From Acidobacteriota bacterium (GTDB taxonomy: Bacteria; Acidobacteriota; Blastocatellia; UBA7656), in assembly GCA_040754075.1 (NCBI GenBank), contig JBFMDH010000041.1, forward strand, positions 1-62,231: a stretch of 62,231 nucleotides of DNA. The letters are read 5' to 3'. The notes beneath the pieces are model-generated. The model was given only the letters and a program-made list of their open reading frames with translations, was not told the origin of the DNA and did not search any database. Shown here in pieces: positions 9,792-18,533 of this stretch. The position numbers were made by a program, and so were the translations under genes. The stretch's first letter is position 1. Every line of letters begins with the position of its first letter.

Positions 9792-11300
9792 TTAAAGATT
9801 ATCTACATCACCATTCAATTTCTGGATCAGTGGTTTTAGAGATTCAATATAATCAGCCAACACACAATCTTTTTCAATAAAGGGCACAATTTTACGCGCT
9901 TGAGAAACCACATTTTCGAGTTTGGGGCTGGTCTTTAAGGGGCGCAAAAATTCCAACCCTTGGGCGGCACACAATAGTTCAATAGCCAAAATGGTTTCAA
10001 CATTCTTAACGATATGAGCGAACTTTAAAGCCGAAGTCATACCCATGCTGACGTGGTCTTCTTTGTTTGCCGAAGTCGGAAGGTTGGTCACTGATGCGGG
10101 ATGCGCCAGGACATTATTTTCGGCAATCAGTGAAACGGCTGCAACCTGCGCAATCATCATCCCCGAATTGGTTCCGGCTTTCGGTGTTAAAAATGCCGGT
10201 AGCCCCGAAAGATCCGGATTAACCAGACGCTCAACCCGGCGTTCGGCAATGGTTCCCAAATCCGCCACTGCCACTGCCGCATAATCCAAGGTCAAGGCAA
10301 TTGGTTCGCCATGAAAATTTCCGCCGGAAATCACTTCTTCGGATTCCGCAAAAATTAAAGGATTATCGGTGGCGCTATTGATTTCAATTTCCAAAATCCG
10401 TCGCGCGTGATTGATGGCATCGCGAACTGCGCCGTGAACCTGTGGCATACAACGCAATGAATACGCATCCTGAACTCGCGGATCAACGTGTTTGTCACGG
10501 TGCGATTCGCGAATCTCGCTTCCTTCAACCAATTCGCGTAACCGCCTGGCACTATTCATCTGTCCCGGATGTGGACGAACCGCTTGAATTTTATAATCAA
10601 ACGCCACCGGCGTTCCCTTTAAGGCTTCAAGCGATAATGCGCCGGTCACATCCGCAGCATCCGTTAGTCTTTCGGCGGCAAGCAATGCCAATGAACCTAC
10701 TGCTGTCATGGCTTGGGTGCCATTTAAAAGGGCAATCCCTTCTTTCGCTTCGAGCGTGAGCGGTTGAATGCCAGCCGCAAAAAGCGCCTCACGCGCAGCC
10801 ATTCTCTTTCCTTGATAGATGACTTCCCCTTCACCGATGACCACGATAGCGAGATGGGCAAGCGGGGCAAGGTCGCCGGAGGCACCAACCGAACCTCGCG
10901 ATGGAACAATAGGGTGGATTCCGGCATTCAGCATTTGCAAAATGGTATCAATAACCAAGGCACGACAACCTGAAAAACCTTTGGCTAAAACATTGGCGCG
11001 ATGCAGCATCATGGCGCGAACAATTCGTTCACTGAGCGGTTCACCAACGCCGCAACAATGCGAACGGACGAGATTGATTTGTAATTCGCGAAGTTTATCA
11101 GCAGGGATGGAAACATCCGCTAGTTTGCCAAAACCCGTGTTGATGCCATAAACCACATCGCCACGAGAGACAATGTCTTCGACAAATTTACGCGCCCGGT
11201 CAATACGCGGGCGAGCCGATGGCGCAAGCCTTACATCGGCTCCGTCGGCAACCAGTTCAGTTTGTTCAAGGGTTAAAGATGCTCCGTCAATTTCGATCAT
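9792..11300 (-). CDS. hutH: Histidine ammonia-lyase
   Basis: First enzyme of histidine degradation; it removes ammonia from L-histidine to give urocanate, the substrate of HutU. The electrophilic MIO cofactor forms from the Ala-Ser-Gly triad, seen here at residues 140-142 in GSVGASGDLAPLAHL. YGINTGFGKLADV near residue 51 supplies the catalytic tyrosine loop, and FHGEPIALTLD and QDAYSLRCMPQVHG are also conserved. I start it at ATG 11300 (502 aa, normal length). A TTG at 11318 would add six residues, and neither has a clear ribosome site. It follows the HAS-barrel-like gene by 29 nt on the same strand and may share its transcript. Confidence 0.98.
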   Translation of the reverse strand: MIEIDGASLTLEQTELVADGADVRLAPSARPRIDRARKFVEDIVSRGDVVYGINTGFGKLADVSIPADKLRELQINLVRSHCCGVGEPLSERIVRAMMLHRANVLAKGFSGCRALVIDTILQMLNAGIHPIVPSRGSVGASGDLAPLAHLAIVVIGEGEVIYQGKRMAAREALFAAGIQPLTLEAKEGIALLNGTQAMTAVGSLALLAAERLTDAADVTGALSLEALKGTPVAFDYKIQAVRPHPGQMNSARRLRELVEGSEIRESHRDKHVDPRVQDAYSLRCMPQVHGAVRDAINHARRILEIEINSATDNPLIFAESEEVISGGNFHGEPIALTLDYAAVAVADLGTIAERRVERLVNPDLSGLPAFLTPKAGTNSGMMIAQVAAVSLIAENNVLAHPASVTNLPTSANKEDHVSMGMTSALKFAHIVKNVETILAIELLCAAQGLEFLRPLKTSPKLENVVSQARKIVPFIEKDCVLADYIESLKPLIQKLNGDVDNL

Positions 11301-11329
11301 ATGTTTATAAAAGTGCAAGGAATTTTAAT

Positions 11330-11923
11330 CTATAACGACTTATTTTGAAAAACCTGTTGCCAGGTTAAAGTGCGGCGCAGTAGACGAATCTCGGCTAGCG
11401 AGGTCTCGCTAAATAATTCTTCGAGTTTATCTAGCACCGCAAGAAGAAGTTGCGGCGCGAATTGTCGCCCATGCGTGATCACTTGCGAATAGTAGTGCAA
11501 CACCAGTTTATCTTCGCGTCCGCAGTGAAAGGATTTAATATCGGCGTCGCTCATGGTGAAGACTTCTGAATTAACCGGCACCACCGAACGCGGTATGCCT
11601 TGTTTGATTTCGCCGTTTTCATCTACCCAGCCGATGAGCAAAATGCCAATCAGCACCCCTTGTTCATTCAATAAATCCGGGCTGAATACCGCGTTCATAT
11701 TAAGCGACCCGGAAAGCCGCGGCCCGAGCCTGCCGAATTCGGGATTCACCAATTGCGAATTATAAATCAACCCGTAGGTCGTCGAATGTTCGCTGGGTAT
11801 AAAAACGAAACGGGCAAAATGGTAATCTTCAACCTCTGGAGGCACAGCGGATTCCAAGCCATCCAATACCCGCGCAACATAATCAACGTGGGAATTTGAC
11901 TTTACAATTTTTGCTATCTTCAT
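11330..11923 (-). CDS. HAS-barrel-like domain protein
   Basis: A 197-residue soluble protein. The N-terminal half (MKIAKIVKSNSHVDYVARVL, then FARFVFIPSEHSTTYGLIYNS and VLIGILLIGWVD) resembles the stand-alone HAS-barrel proteins of cyanobacteria and related bacteria. The HAS-barrel is the small beta-barrel shared by HerA-type DNA translocases and ATP synthase subunits. The C-terminal third is helical (LLAVLDKLEELF...RRTLTWQQVF). In HerA systems the barrel contacts the nuclease NurA, and a NurA-like gene lies 3 kb away on the same strand, which fits but does not prove a link. No HerA ATPase is present here. The assignment rests on sequence pattern only. Confidence 0.5.
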   Translation of the reverse strand: MKIAKIVKSNSHVDYVARVLDGLESAVPPEVEDYHFARFVFIPSEHSTTYGLIYNSQLVNPEFGRLGPRLSGSLNMNAVFSPDLLNEQGVLIGILLIGWVDENGEIKQGIPRSVVPVNSEVFTMSDADIKSFHCGREDKLVLHYYSQVITHGRQFAPQLLLAVLDKLEELFSETSLAEIRLLRRTLTWQQVFQNKSL

Positions 11924-11928
11924 TTGTC

Positions 11929-11987
11929 TTGGGTTAATCCGAATTAGAGTTTTACTAAATCAGCATTCTACTTTCTGATTAACCCAA
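11929..11987 (-). promoter_or_regulatory. Inverted repeat covering the ribosome-binding region of the HAS-barrel gene
   Basis: TTGGGTTAATC (11929-11939) and GATTAACCCAA (11977-11987) form an 11-bp perfect inverted repeat. Read on the minus strand, the second arm ends five bases before the ATG at 11923, over the ribosome-binding region. A second possible stem, GAGTTTT (11947-11953) with AAAACTC (11986-11992), shares bases with the first. A translation-controlling hairpin, or a terminator for the upstream M48 gene, are the two readings. Confidence 0.4.
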
Positions 11988-12022
11988 AACTCAACGCCGT
12001 TATCTCGCTGAAGCCTCACCCG

Positions 12023-14869
12023 CTATGCCTTTTTGTAAATTGGTTGAGGTAATTTTCTTTCCCTGTAAACGTTTGATGAGAGTTCCCCCATCCATTTGAA
12101 TATCGGTCTGCGGTCATAACGATGAATATCGTATAGGTAAGCAACCGGGTTTCTCCGGGCAATGAATGCTCTGGATTCGTGGTGCCGTTGAATCACCGAT
12201 TGAAAATAACTTTCCATCGAATTTTCAAAGACCACCCCGTTCCCAAGATAAGCAACAGCTTCCTCGCGGAAATTTATATGAGCGTCAAAAAGTTCTTCAA
12301 CTCCCGAATCGGGTTTGCACTCGCCAATTCTTCGCGGCATGCGTCGCGCGCATATCACCCCGTTCGGCTCCATATTCGATGTCGTCATAGTCCAATCAGT
12401 GCCGACCAGACTGGATATAGAGCAATAGACCGGTGTCACACTCAAACCCTGCGAAGCACATTGCACCACCTCTGCATAACATCTTTCGGTTGGATGAATG
12501 AATAGTCGACCGACCCCTTTGAGTGTCATTTCAACATCATTTTCGGTCGAATAATCCTGACAAAACTCAAACCCCAATGCAGTCAATTCCGCCGTGTACC
12601 GCTCATATTCCGCTAAATCCAAACCGGGAAAATCCGCTGCCTGCGTCTGAATGATTTTGATATGCGTCGGCGAACCTTTCCCTAGTTTTTGCTTAAACGA
12701 ATAACACGACCAGAGGAAAACCACGACGCCGGTCGCCATTGCGAATAACGGTTTGGGAATGTGATATTGCATCAATTGTTTGTGTAGAAAAAATGCCGCC
12801 ACGATGTAGCCACCGACCAAACCGATAAACGCTTTTTGCAAAGGTAAGTTGAATACCGGTAGCGGTTTTTTCTTGGTCGCGCCTGAGGGTTTAACAAATT
12901 GCTGCACCGGCGATGCGGATTTTGCATCAGCCGTTAAAGCCTGGTTACTTGATGCAACGGTTGCCGTCATCGAATACATTTCATCGGCTTCGTCAGGAAC
13001 ATTGAGCAGCGCGTCCACACGCTCCTGCGAAATCATATAATTTTTCGCAAGCGCATTGATGCGTTGCATACTGGACGGGTGAGTCAACAAATTTTCATCT
13101 GCCTTGCTCCAATTCATCGGTAATAAACTTAACCGCGATAACTTTACTAATCCGGTTATCATCGCTTCCGGGTCGCCGGTTACGGTTGCTGCAAAAGCAT
13201 CGGCGGAATATTCCATTCGCCGCGAGACCATCAAAACCAGCAATGAACCTATCGCCATACAGATGGGAACCGCTAAATCCGAACGCTGAATCGAATAAAT
13301 CGCCAGATAAAGTTGCGGAGAAGTGACGGCAAAAGAAGTAACAGCGGTTATCAATATCGGCAATAAGAACATGGGAATCAGAATGGTGGCAAGCCAGATG
13401 ATGGTTAGGATGCGCGGATGATGCAATCGCAAATGGCCGATTTCGTGTCCCACCACCGCATCCACTTCGCGTTTACTGAGTCGCTTTAATAAAAACTCAT
13501 TCAAAAAGACGGTGTTATTTATCGTGGCGCAGGCATTCGCCGTTTTATTTTTTTGTTCGGGAACCACATAAACTTCTTTCAAATTGACCCCTGCCCGCAT
13601 GGCAATTTCATAAATCCTGTCTCTGAGCGGCGCAACAATCAACGAGTGAGCTTCCGGGCTATCACCTTTCCCTTGCAATGGTTTCGTTGCGATTTTGAAA
13701 AAATGCCCAATCGCAAAATAAGCAATGGCAGTTTTCCAGTTTCCCGCAACGATTTCGCCGATTCCCGCAAACAACAAAACCAGCGGCAACAAAGTGCCAA
13801 AGGTCATGGCAAGGCTCTCTCTGATAAACTTTTTCAGTTTGCCTTCTTTATTCGGGCTTGCTTCTTCGGTTTCCAGAAACCGATTGAGCGCCGCTTTGCA
13901 AATCAAAATACAAGTGGTCGGCGGCAGAAGATAGAGCATAAAATACCAAACCATATTGACCGGTGCGCTACGACTGGCAAAGAATGCCCAGAGAGCGCGA
14001 AAGCCAATTAATGAACCGCCAATCCACCAGACGAACGGATAAGTGAATGATAATGCGTTGATGATGTGAAATGCCGCGTAACGCGCCGCCATCGCTTCGC
14101 ACCCCGAACGCAAAATGGCTCGCCGTTTCCATATCACAAACAGTATGGGTAAAAAAAACAGCAAGCCCAGTGCGAGGCAACGTTTGACAATCCAGATCGT
14201 CGGATACCCGAAAGCTATTGAGATGGTTTTCATTGGTACATCATCGCCGGCGGTTGACAGTAGGTAATAATGCTGCCCGTCGGGAACCAACAGTGGGTGT
14301 TCCCGATACTCATCCCGTGTACAATCTGTGTAATCGGTTTCGGGGTGGGTGACGCCAACCGAAAGGTTTTGAATGCCCATCCCGGCAAGAACTTTTTGCA
14401 ACGCCGAAAATTCCAGTTCGCCTTTTATTAAATAGCCTTCTTGTGAAAAGGCTCGCTTCGCGCTACCGCTTAAGTAATAAATCTTGCCCTTTTTACTATC
14501 ATCGGTCGGGGGTTGCCCATTTTCGCTTTCTTCTAAACCCGCTTCATCCAACGCTTCCAACTCTTCGTCAGTATAGTCTTCATCGTCAAAATAAGGACGA
14601 TTGCCCTCTTTAAGTTGAACTCCCGTAGCATCCTGAATCGCTTGTTTTTGCTCTTCGGTTATGGCATCAAATACCCAAACACTAAAATGAATTTGGTAAT
14701 TGCCGTTCTTTTTGACATCAACCTGAATGGTTGCGTTCCCTTTCGGACGTTCCTTTTTTTCCGCGCCTTCCTGGCTGAATGCTTGAAGCGGGAAACCGCA
14801 CAATAAAAAACCGACCAATAAGTATTTGCTGAATAATCGAATCCGTTTGCAGCAGGTGAGGTTTATCAT
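12023..14869 (-). CDS. Large membrane-bound M48 family zinc metallopeptidase
   Basis: A 948-residue protein. It has a signal peptide or first membrane segment (about residues 14-32), then a secreted region to about residue 215 with an acidic stretch at 95-125, then several membrane helices (about 225-390). The M48/Ste24-like catalytic domain follows: the zinc motif HEIGH (residues 475-479) and the third ligand E553 in RRMEYSADAFA. Two more hydrophobic segments flank this, and a long C-terminal region (about 700-948) begins with a further membrane pair. M48 peptidases of the HtpX/Ste24 type clip membrane proteins, and the catalytic set is complete here. The flanking N- and C-terminal domains are far larger than in HtpX (about 290 aa) and were not recognised. 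GGAGTGA precedes the ATG. Confidence 0.82.
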   Translation of the reverse strand: MINLTCCKRIRLFSKYLLVGFLLCGFPLQAFSQEGAEKKERPKGNATIQVDVKKNGNYQIHFSVWVFDAITEEQKQAIQDATGVQLKEGNRPYFDDEDYTDEELEALDEAGLEESENGQPPTDDSKKGKIYYLSGSAKRAFSQEGYLIKGELEFSALQKVLAGMGIQNLSVGVTHPETDYTDCTRDEYREHPLLVPDGQHYYLLSTAGDDVPMKTISIAFGYPTIWIVKRCLALGLLFFLPILFVIWKRRAILRSGCEAMAARYAAFHIINALSFTYPFVWWIGGSLIGFRALWAFFASRSAPVNMVWYFMLYLLPPTTCILICKAALNRFLETEEASPNKEGKLKKFIRESLAMTFGTLLPLVLLFAGIGEIVAGNWKTAIAYFAIGHFFKIATKPLQGKGDSPEAHSLIVAPLRDRIYEIAMRAGVNLKEVYVVPEQKNKTANACATINNTVFLNEFLLKRLSKREVDAVVGHEIGHLRLHHPRILTIIWLATILIPMFLLPILITAVTSFAVTSPQLYLAIYSIQRSDLAVPICMAIGSLLVLMVSRRMEYSADAFAATVTGDPEAMITGLVKLSRLSLLPMNWSKADENLLTHPSSMQRINALAKNYMISQERVDALLNVPDEADEMYSMTATVASSNQALTADAKSASPVQQFVKPSGATKKKPLPVFNLPLQKAFIGLVGGYIVAAFFLHKQLMQYHIPKPLFAMATGVVVFLWSCYSFKQKLGKGSPTHIKIIQTQAADFPGLDLAEYERYTAELTALGFEFCQDYSTENDVEMTLKGVGRLFIHPTERCYAEVVQCASQGLSVTPVYCSISSLVGTDWTMTTSNMEPNGVICARRMPRRIGECKPDSGVEELFDAHINFREEAVAYLGNGVVFENSMESYFQSVIQRHHESRAFIARRNPVAYLYDIHRYDRRPIFKWMGELSSNVYRERKLPQPIYKKA

Positions 14870-14895
14870 GGTTCACTCCGATGAGGCGTTCGTGC

Positions 14896-14912
14896 AAACC
14901 TGTTTCAGGTTT
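14896..14912. other. Small perfect hairpin upstream of the M48 gene
   Basis: AAACCTG-TTT-CAGGTTT forms a 7-bp stem with a 3-base loop 27 bases upstream of the M48 start codon, so it probably lies in that gene's 5' leader. The rest of the 205-nt gap (14870-15074) includes CAGAAAG (14939-14945) repeated as CTTTCTG before a run of eight T on the + strand. No gene is visible on the + strand to use it as a terminator. Confidence 0.35.
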
Positions 14913-15074
14913 TAAGAACTTTTTAGTTGCAGAAAGTCGCTAAGATTTAGGCGATAAATTGAAAGTTTAGTCTTTCTGTTTTTTTTGATTCAGGGGCAAT
15001 GGAAGATAAATCGGATAATCGGTACAACGACACGATTATATTTGATAACCGACTGGCTGCAAGACAAATTATTT

Positions 15075-16334
15075 TTAACGCCGTTGTGATTTGCTGATGG
15101 CTTTTCGCGCGCGGGTGAATTGAAATCCGTTGCGTTCGGCGAACTCTTGAAAAATCGCATAAAACCTCTCACGGTCTTGCTGGGTGATGACCGCTGTCGC
15201 GTCCGCCGCTTCGATGACATAGGGATAACCGTTTCCCACAATCACTTCACCTCTAATGATATTCAACACATATTCCAGCAACCCTTTTTCATAAACCCAC
15301 ATTGGCACATCGATTCTTGAGGGTGGAGCATCAGCAGTGGTTTTCAAGTAAACAAATCCAAGGTCTCGTCGCCAGGTTTCACCATACTGTTCGAGAATCC
15401 CGGCTCTGGCGCAGCGAAACAAAGGCGTTCGATCACCCCATTTCATCTGCCGGGTTAAAAGCGCTGCGTCCTGCAATTTCGGCGATTCATTTAAGTCGGG
15501 AAAAATTGTGATTAACAAATTCACCAGGTCACGCGCCATACTCGTGTCAATGTAACCGATGACCGGAATGCCGGTTTCTTTGGATTTATCGAGTAACGCG
15601 ATGATTTCATTCACATAAAAATCGCGTTGCGATTCGGGCAACAATTCAGCAAAAGAGATGACCAATAAATTATCAAAAAAAACCACCGGCGGTTGGGTCG
15701 CGTCAAAACCACTTTCCAAGGTTTTCGTCATGAATTTTTTAATCGCTTCGATTTCCAAGGCATAGCGGCGTTGTTGCACGGCTTGAAAGGATGCCTCTAT
15801 ATCGCCTGCGGTTCTCACCATCACTTCATCGGGCGATAAAATCTCAAAGGTCGTGTCTTTGATGTATGTGCCTTCGGTTCGATGCGGATTTTCAAACCAG
15901 CCGGTTTGTACAGCCGCAAGCGGTATTGAAAAATCTTTGGTGGGCATTAATTGACTGCCATCGGCTGCGAAGGTTGTGTGATTCAACAACGTAACATAAG
16001 CCCATTCCCGCGCTTCTTCCCGGTTAGCAAATGATTTTTCAAAAGCAAGCACCATTGATTCGGCGGAATAAAACTCTTCGGTTGGGATGGCTCCCGATGG
16101 TCTATTGGTTTCCGCCAGCAATTCCGTGATGGTTTCCTTATTCATTCCAACCAGATTTTCGAGTGCTGCCCGATAGGTGGCAATTTGCTCATTCAATTCC
16201 CGTTGATAGAGCACAAATTGACCGACGGAATTTTCTAAAGCGGTTAAAATTTTTTCCCGAAAAATCATAAATAAGGTTGTGGCAGCAGCAGTATAGCGGA
16301 GGGATTTCTGTATGTCATTCCTGAGCGCCTTCAT
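15075..16334 (-). CDS. NurA-domain nuclease-like protein
   Basis: A 419-residue soluble protein. The motif TTFAADGSQLMP (D125) matches the conserved 'DGS' metal-binding motif I of the NurA nuclease fold. Later VVFFDNLLVISF, VIGYIDTSMARDLVN and FVYLKT resemble the remaining strands of that fold. NurA degrades DNA in a metal-dependent way and normally works with the HerA translocase in end resection or phage defence. HerA is absent here. ATG 16334 gives 419 aa; a second ATG at 16268 (MIFREKIL, 397 aa) starts at the position where many relatives begin and is a good alternative. It is divergent from the AAA+ ATPase gene, with a shared 84-bp promoter region. Confidence 0.68.
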   Translation of the reverse strand: MKALRNDIQKSLRYTAAATTLFMIFREKILTALENSVGQFVLYQRELNEQIATYRAALENLVGMNKETITELLAETNRPSGAIPTEEFYSAESMVLAFEKSFANREEAREWAYVTLLNHTTFAADGSQLMPTKDFSIPLAAVQTGWFENPHRTEGTYIKDTTFEILSPDEVMVRTAGDIEASFQAVQQRRYALEIEAIKKFMTKTLESGFDATQPPVVFFDNLLVISFAELLPESQRDFYVNEIIALLDKSKETGIPVIGYIDTSMARDLVNLLITIFPDLNESPKLQDAALLTRQMKWGDRTPLFRCARAGILEQYGETWRRDLGFVYLKTTADAPPSRIDVPMWVYEKGLLEYVLNIIRGEVIVGNGYPYVIEAADATAVITQQDRERFYAIFQEFAERNGFQFTRARKAISKSQRR

Positions 16335-16342
16335 CCAGCGGG

Positions 16343-16371
16343 TTTACAGGCTGTCTTTACGAAGTTATAAC
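16343..16371 (+). promoter_or_regulatory. Candidate sigma-70 promoter for the AAA+ ATPase gene
   Basis: TTTACA (16343-16348) and TATAAC (16366-16371) are separated by 17 bases and lie about 50 bp upstream of the ATG at 16419. This is a pattern match by eye in the short divergent gap, with no further support. Confidence 0.35.
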
Positions 16372-16418
16372 TTTTGTGAGTATTATTCCCAGTCGATTTT
16401 TATTTGAGGTTAAATCAA

Positions 16419-17879
16419 ATGACATTGCCTGCAACCCTCGGAGAATTAAAACAACAACCTTCCCTCGTCAATCTTTACCGGCACCGCTCGGTAAAAGATG
16501 AGATGCGCCAAAATTTAATCATCAAACTGCGAGGCAGCGAACCCATTTTTCCGGGAATTGTCGGTTATGACGACACTGTCGTTCCGCAAATCATCAATGC
16601 CATTCTTTCACGTCATAATTTCATTTTGCTGGGTCTTCGCGGACAAGCCAAAAGCCGCATTCTGCGCGAACTGACGAACCTGCTGGATGACCGTATCCCG
16701 GCAATTGAAGGCAGTGAAATCAATGACAATCCATTTTCGCCAATCAGCAAATATGGAAAAACCATTGTTAATTCGCTGGGTGATGATACGCCGATTGTCT
16801 GGTTGGATAGAGATGCCCGTTATGTTGAAAAGCTGGCAACCCCGGATGTCACCATCGCGGATTTAATCGGCGACCTCGACCCGATTAAAGCGGCACGCGG
16901 CGGGCATTTGCTCTCTGATGAACTGACGATTCATTACGGCTTATTGCCGCGCGCCAATCGCGGATTATTCGCCATCAATGAATTGCCAGACCTCGCCGGC
17001 AAAGTGCAGGTCGGACTATTCAACATCATGCAGGAAGGCGATATTCAAATTAAAGGCTACCCGATTCGTTTGCCGCTCGATGTAATGCTGGTGTTTTCCG
17101 CTAACCCCGAAGATTACACAGCACGCGGCAAAATCATCACACCGCTCAAAGATCGCATCGGTTCCGAAATCGTTACGCATTACCCGGTGACAGTTGAAGA
17201 AGGTATGGAAATCACCCGGCAGGAAGCCTGGACGCATCGCGACGAGAGAATTCACCTGCCGGAATTTATCTCACGCACAATTGAACAAATCGCATTTGAA
17301 GCGCGCAAAGACCAGCGCGTTGATAAACGCTCAGGGGTGAGTCAACGCCTGTCAATCTCGGTGATGGAAAATGTCATTTCCAATGCCGAGCGGCGCGCGC
17401 TCATCAATCGCGAAGAAAAAATCGTCCCCCGCATCAGCGATATTTTCGCGGCTTTACCGGCAATCACCGGCAAACTCGAACTCGAATATGAAGGCGAACA
17501 AAAAGGCGCAGCCAACATTGCTCGCGAGTTGATTAAAAACGCCGTCGGCAAAACTTTTGAAACCTATTTCGACCACATCGATTGCAGCGAAATCATTGCC
17601 TGGTTCAACGATGGCGGGGCGCTTAGGGTTGGCGATACAGACAGCACGGAACTCTGTTTATCGGGGCTTCGCAGAATTTCCGGTTTAATCAATGCTGCTA
17701 CACAATCCGGTATGGCAACCAACAAAGACGTGACGGTTGCGGTGTGCGAGTTAATCCTTGAAGGCTTACATGCGCAAAAGAAAATTTCCCGGAGCGAAGA
17801 ACGCGGCTATCGCGCGGTTAAAAAAGAAACCCGCTCACAAAATTATGAACCGTTCAACCGGTCAAGAAGAATCAATTAG
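16419..17879 (+). CDS. Magnesium-chelatase-type AAA+ ATPase (MoxR/BchI-like)
   Basis: A 486-residue AAA+ protein. The P-loop is GLRGQAKS (residues 72-79), a variant of GxxGxGKS with alanine before the lysine. The Walker B region reads GLFAINELPDL, where asparagine replaces the usual aspartate; from memory this INEL form is typical of this subfamily. LVFSANPEDYT is sensor 1, and KDRIGSEIVTHYP gives the arginine-finger region. Such ATPases act as remodelling chaperones with a VWA-domain partner, as BchI acts with BchD. The VWA gene is 1.1 kb downstream on the same strand. I chose ATG 16419 because TGAGGT at 16405-16410 is well placed; the TTG at 16404 is part of that region. Target unknown. Confidence 0.85.
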   Translation: MTLPATLGELKQQPSLVNLYRHRSVKDEMRQNLIIKLRGSEPIFPGIVGYDDTVVPQIINAILSRHNFILLGLRGQAKSRILRELTNLLDDRIPAIEGSEINDNPFSPISKYGKTIVNSLGDDTPIVWLDRDARYVEKLATPDVTIADLIGDLDPIKAARGGHLLSDELTIHYGLLPRANRGLFAINELPDLAGKVQVGLFNIMQEGDIQIKGYPIRLPLDVMLVFSANPEDYTARGKIITPLKDRIGSEIVTHYPVTVEEGMEITRQEAWTHRDERIHLPEFISRTIEQIAFEARKDQRVDKRSGVSQRLSISVMENVISNAERRALINREEKIVPRISDIFAALPAITGKLELEYEGEQKGAANIARELIKNAVGKTFETYFDHIDCSEIIAWFNDGGALRVGDTDSTELCLSGLRRISGLINAATQSGMATNKDVTVAVCELILEGLHAQKKISRSEERGYRAVKKETRSQNYEPFNRSRRIN

Positions 17880-17945
17880 GATTCAGGATTCAGGGTTTAT
17901 GGAGTAGAATTTTTCCAAAGAATTAACAAGTTTCGGAGAAAAAGG

Positions 17946-18170
17946 ATGACAAATTTACTTGAGCGGATAACCATAAATCCCGAGCAATGCGGAGGGCGAC
18001 CTTGTATTCGCGGGATGCGAATCCGTGTGATTGATATATTGGATTTGTTTGCTGCAGGGCTAAGTGCAGATGAAATCCTTGCAGAAATGCCTGACCTTGA
18101 AGCTGATGATTTGAAAGCGGCATTGCATTATGCCTCCCAAAAAATTGATCATCCAATTATTGCAGCATGA
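17946..18170 (+). CDS. DUF433 antitoxin-like protein
   Basis: A 74-residue protein with the DUF433 hallmarks: RITINPEQCGGRPCIRGMRIRV, then a helical DNA-binding segment (DILDLFAAGLSADEILAEMP) and LKAALHYASQ. DUF433 proteins are predicted antitoxins with a winged or three-helix DNA-binding fold. A ribosome site (GGAGAAAAAGG) precedes the ATG. It overlaps the next gene by four bases (ATGA), the usual coupling of an antitoxin with its toxin. Such pairs often repress their own promoter, and the 66-bp gap upstream would hold it. Confidence 0.82.
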   Translation: MTNLLERITINPEQCGGRPCIRGMRIRVIDILDLFAAGLSADEILAEMPDLEADDLKAALHYASQKIDHPIIAA

Positions 18171-18505
18171 CAATTTGGGTTGATGCACAATTATCGCCTG
18201 CCATTGCTAACTGGCTTCGCTTGCGATTTGGAATTACAGCATACGCATTGCGGGATTTGGGTCTGCGCGATTCAACTGGTCGCCAAATATTTCTTGAAGC
18301 CAAGAATTCCAAGGCATTGATTATCACTAAAGATAGTGATTTTTTGAGATTGATTAATGAATTAGGTTCGCCTCCAAAAGTTATTTGGCTCACTTGTGGA
18401 AATACATCAAACGCAAGGTTGAAAGAAATTTTAGAAAAGCATTTAGAAACAGCCATTGAGCTTTTAGAAGGAGGCGAGGATTTAATAGAAATCAATGGAA
18501 ATTGA
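18167..18505 (+). CDS. DUF5615 PIN-like toxin
   Basis: A 112-residue protein of the DUF5615 (Mut7-C-like, PIN-like) family. Acidic residues expected in the PIN metal site are visible: D6 in IWVDAQLSP, D30/D35 in LRDLGLRDSTG, and the ITKDSDFLRL block (D56, D58). PIN-domain toxins cleave RNA, but activity of this family is inferred by fold. It pairs with the DUF433 gene just upstream through an ATGA overlap. The pair, together with the DinB gene, separates the AAA+ ATPase gene from its VWA partner. Confidence 0.82.
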   Translation: MTIWVDAQLSPAIANWLRLRFGITAYALRDLGLRDSTGRQIFLEAKNSKALIITKDSDFLRLINELGSPPKVIWLTCGNTSNARLKEILEKHLETAIELLEGGEDLIEINGN

Positions 18506-18533
18506 AATTTAGAGTTACATAACAAGGTATGCA

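Noticed and set aside
16419-17879. Loss of ATPase activity because Walker B has N in place of D
   Set aside because: The INELPDL form appears to be normal for this chelatase-type subfamily as I recall it, so it is not evidence of inactivation.
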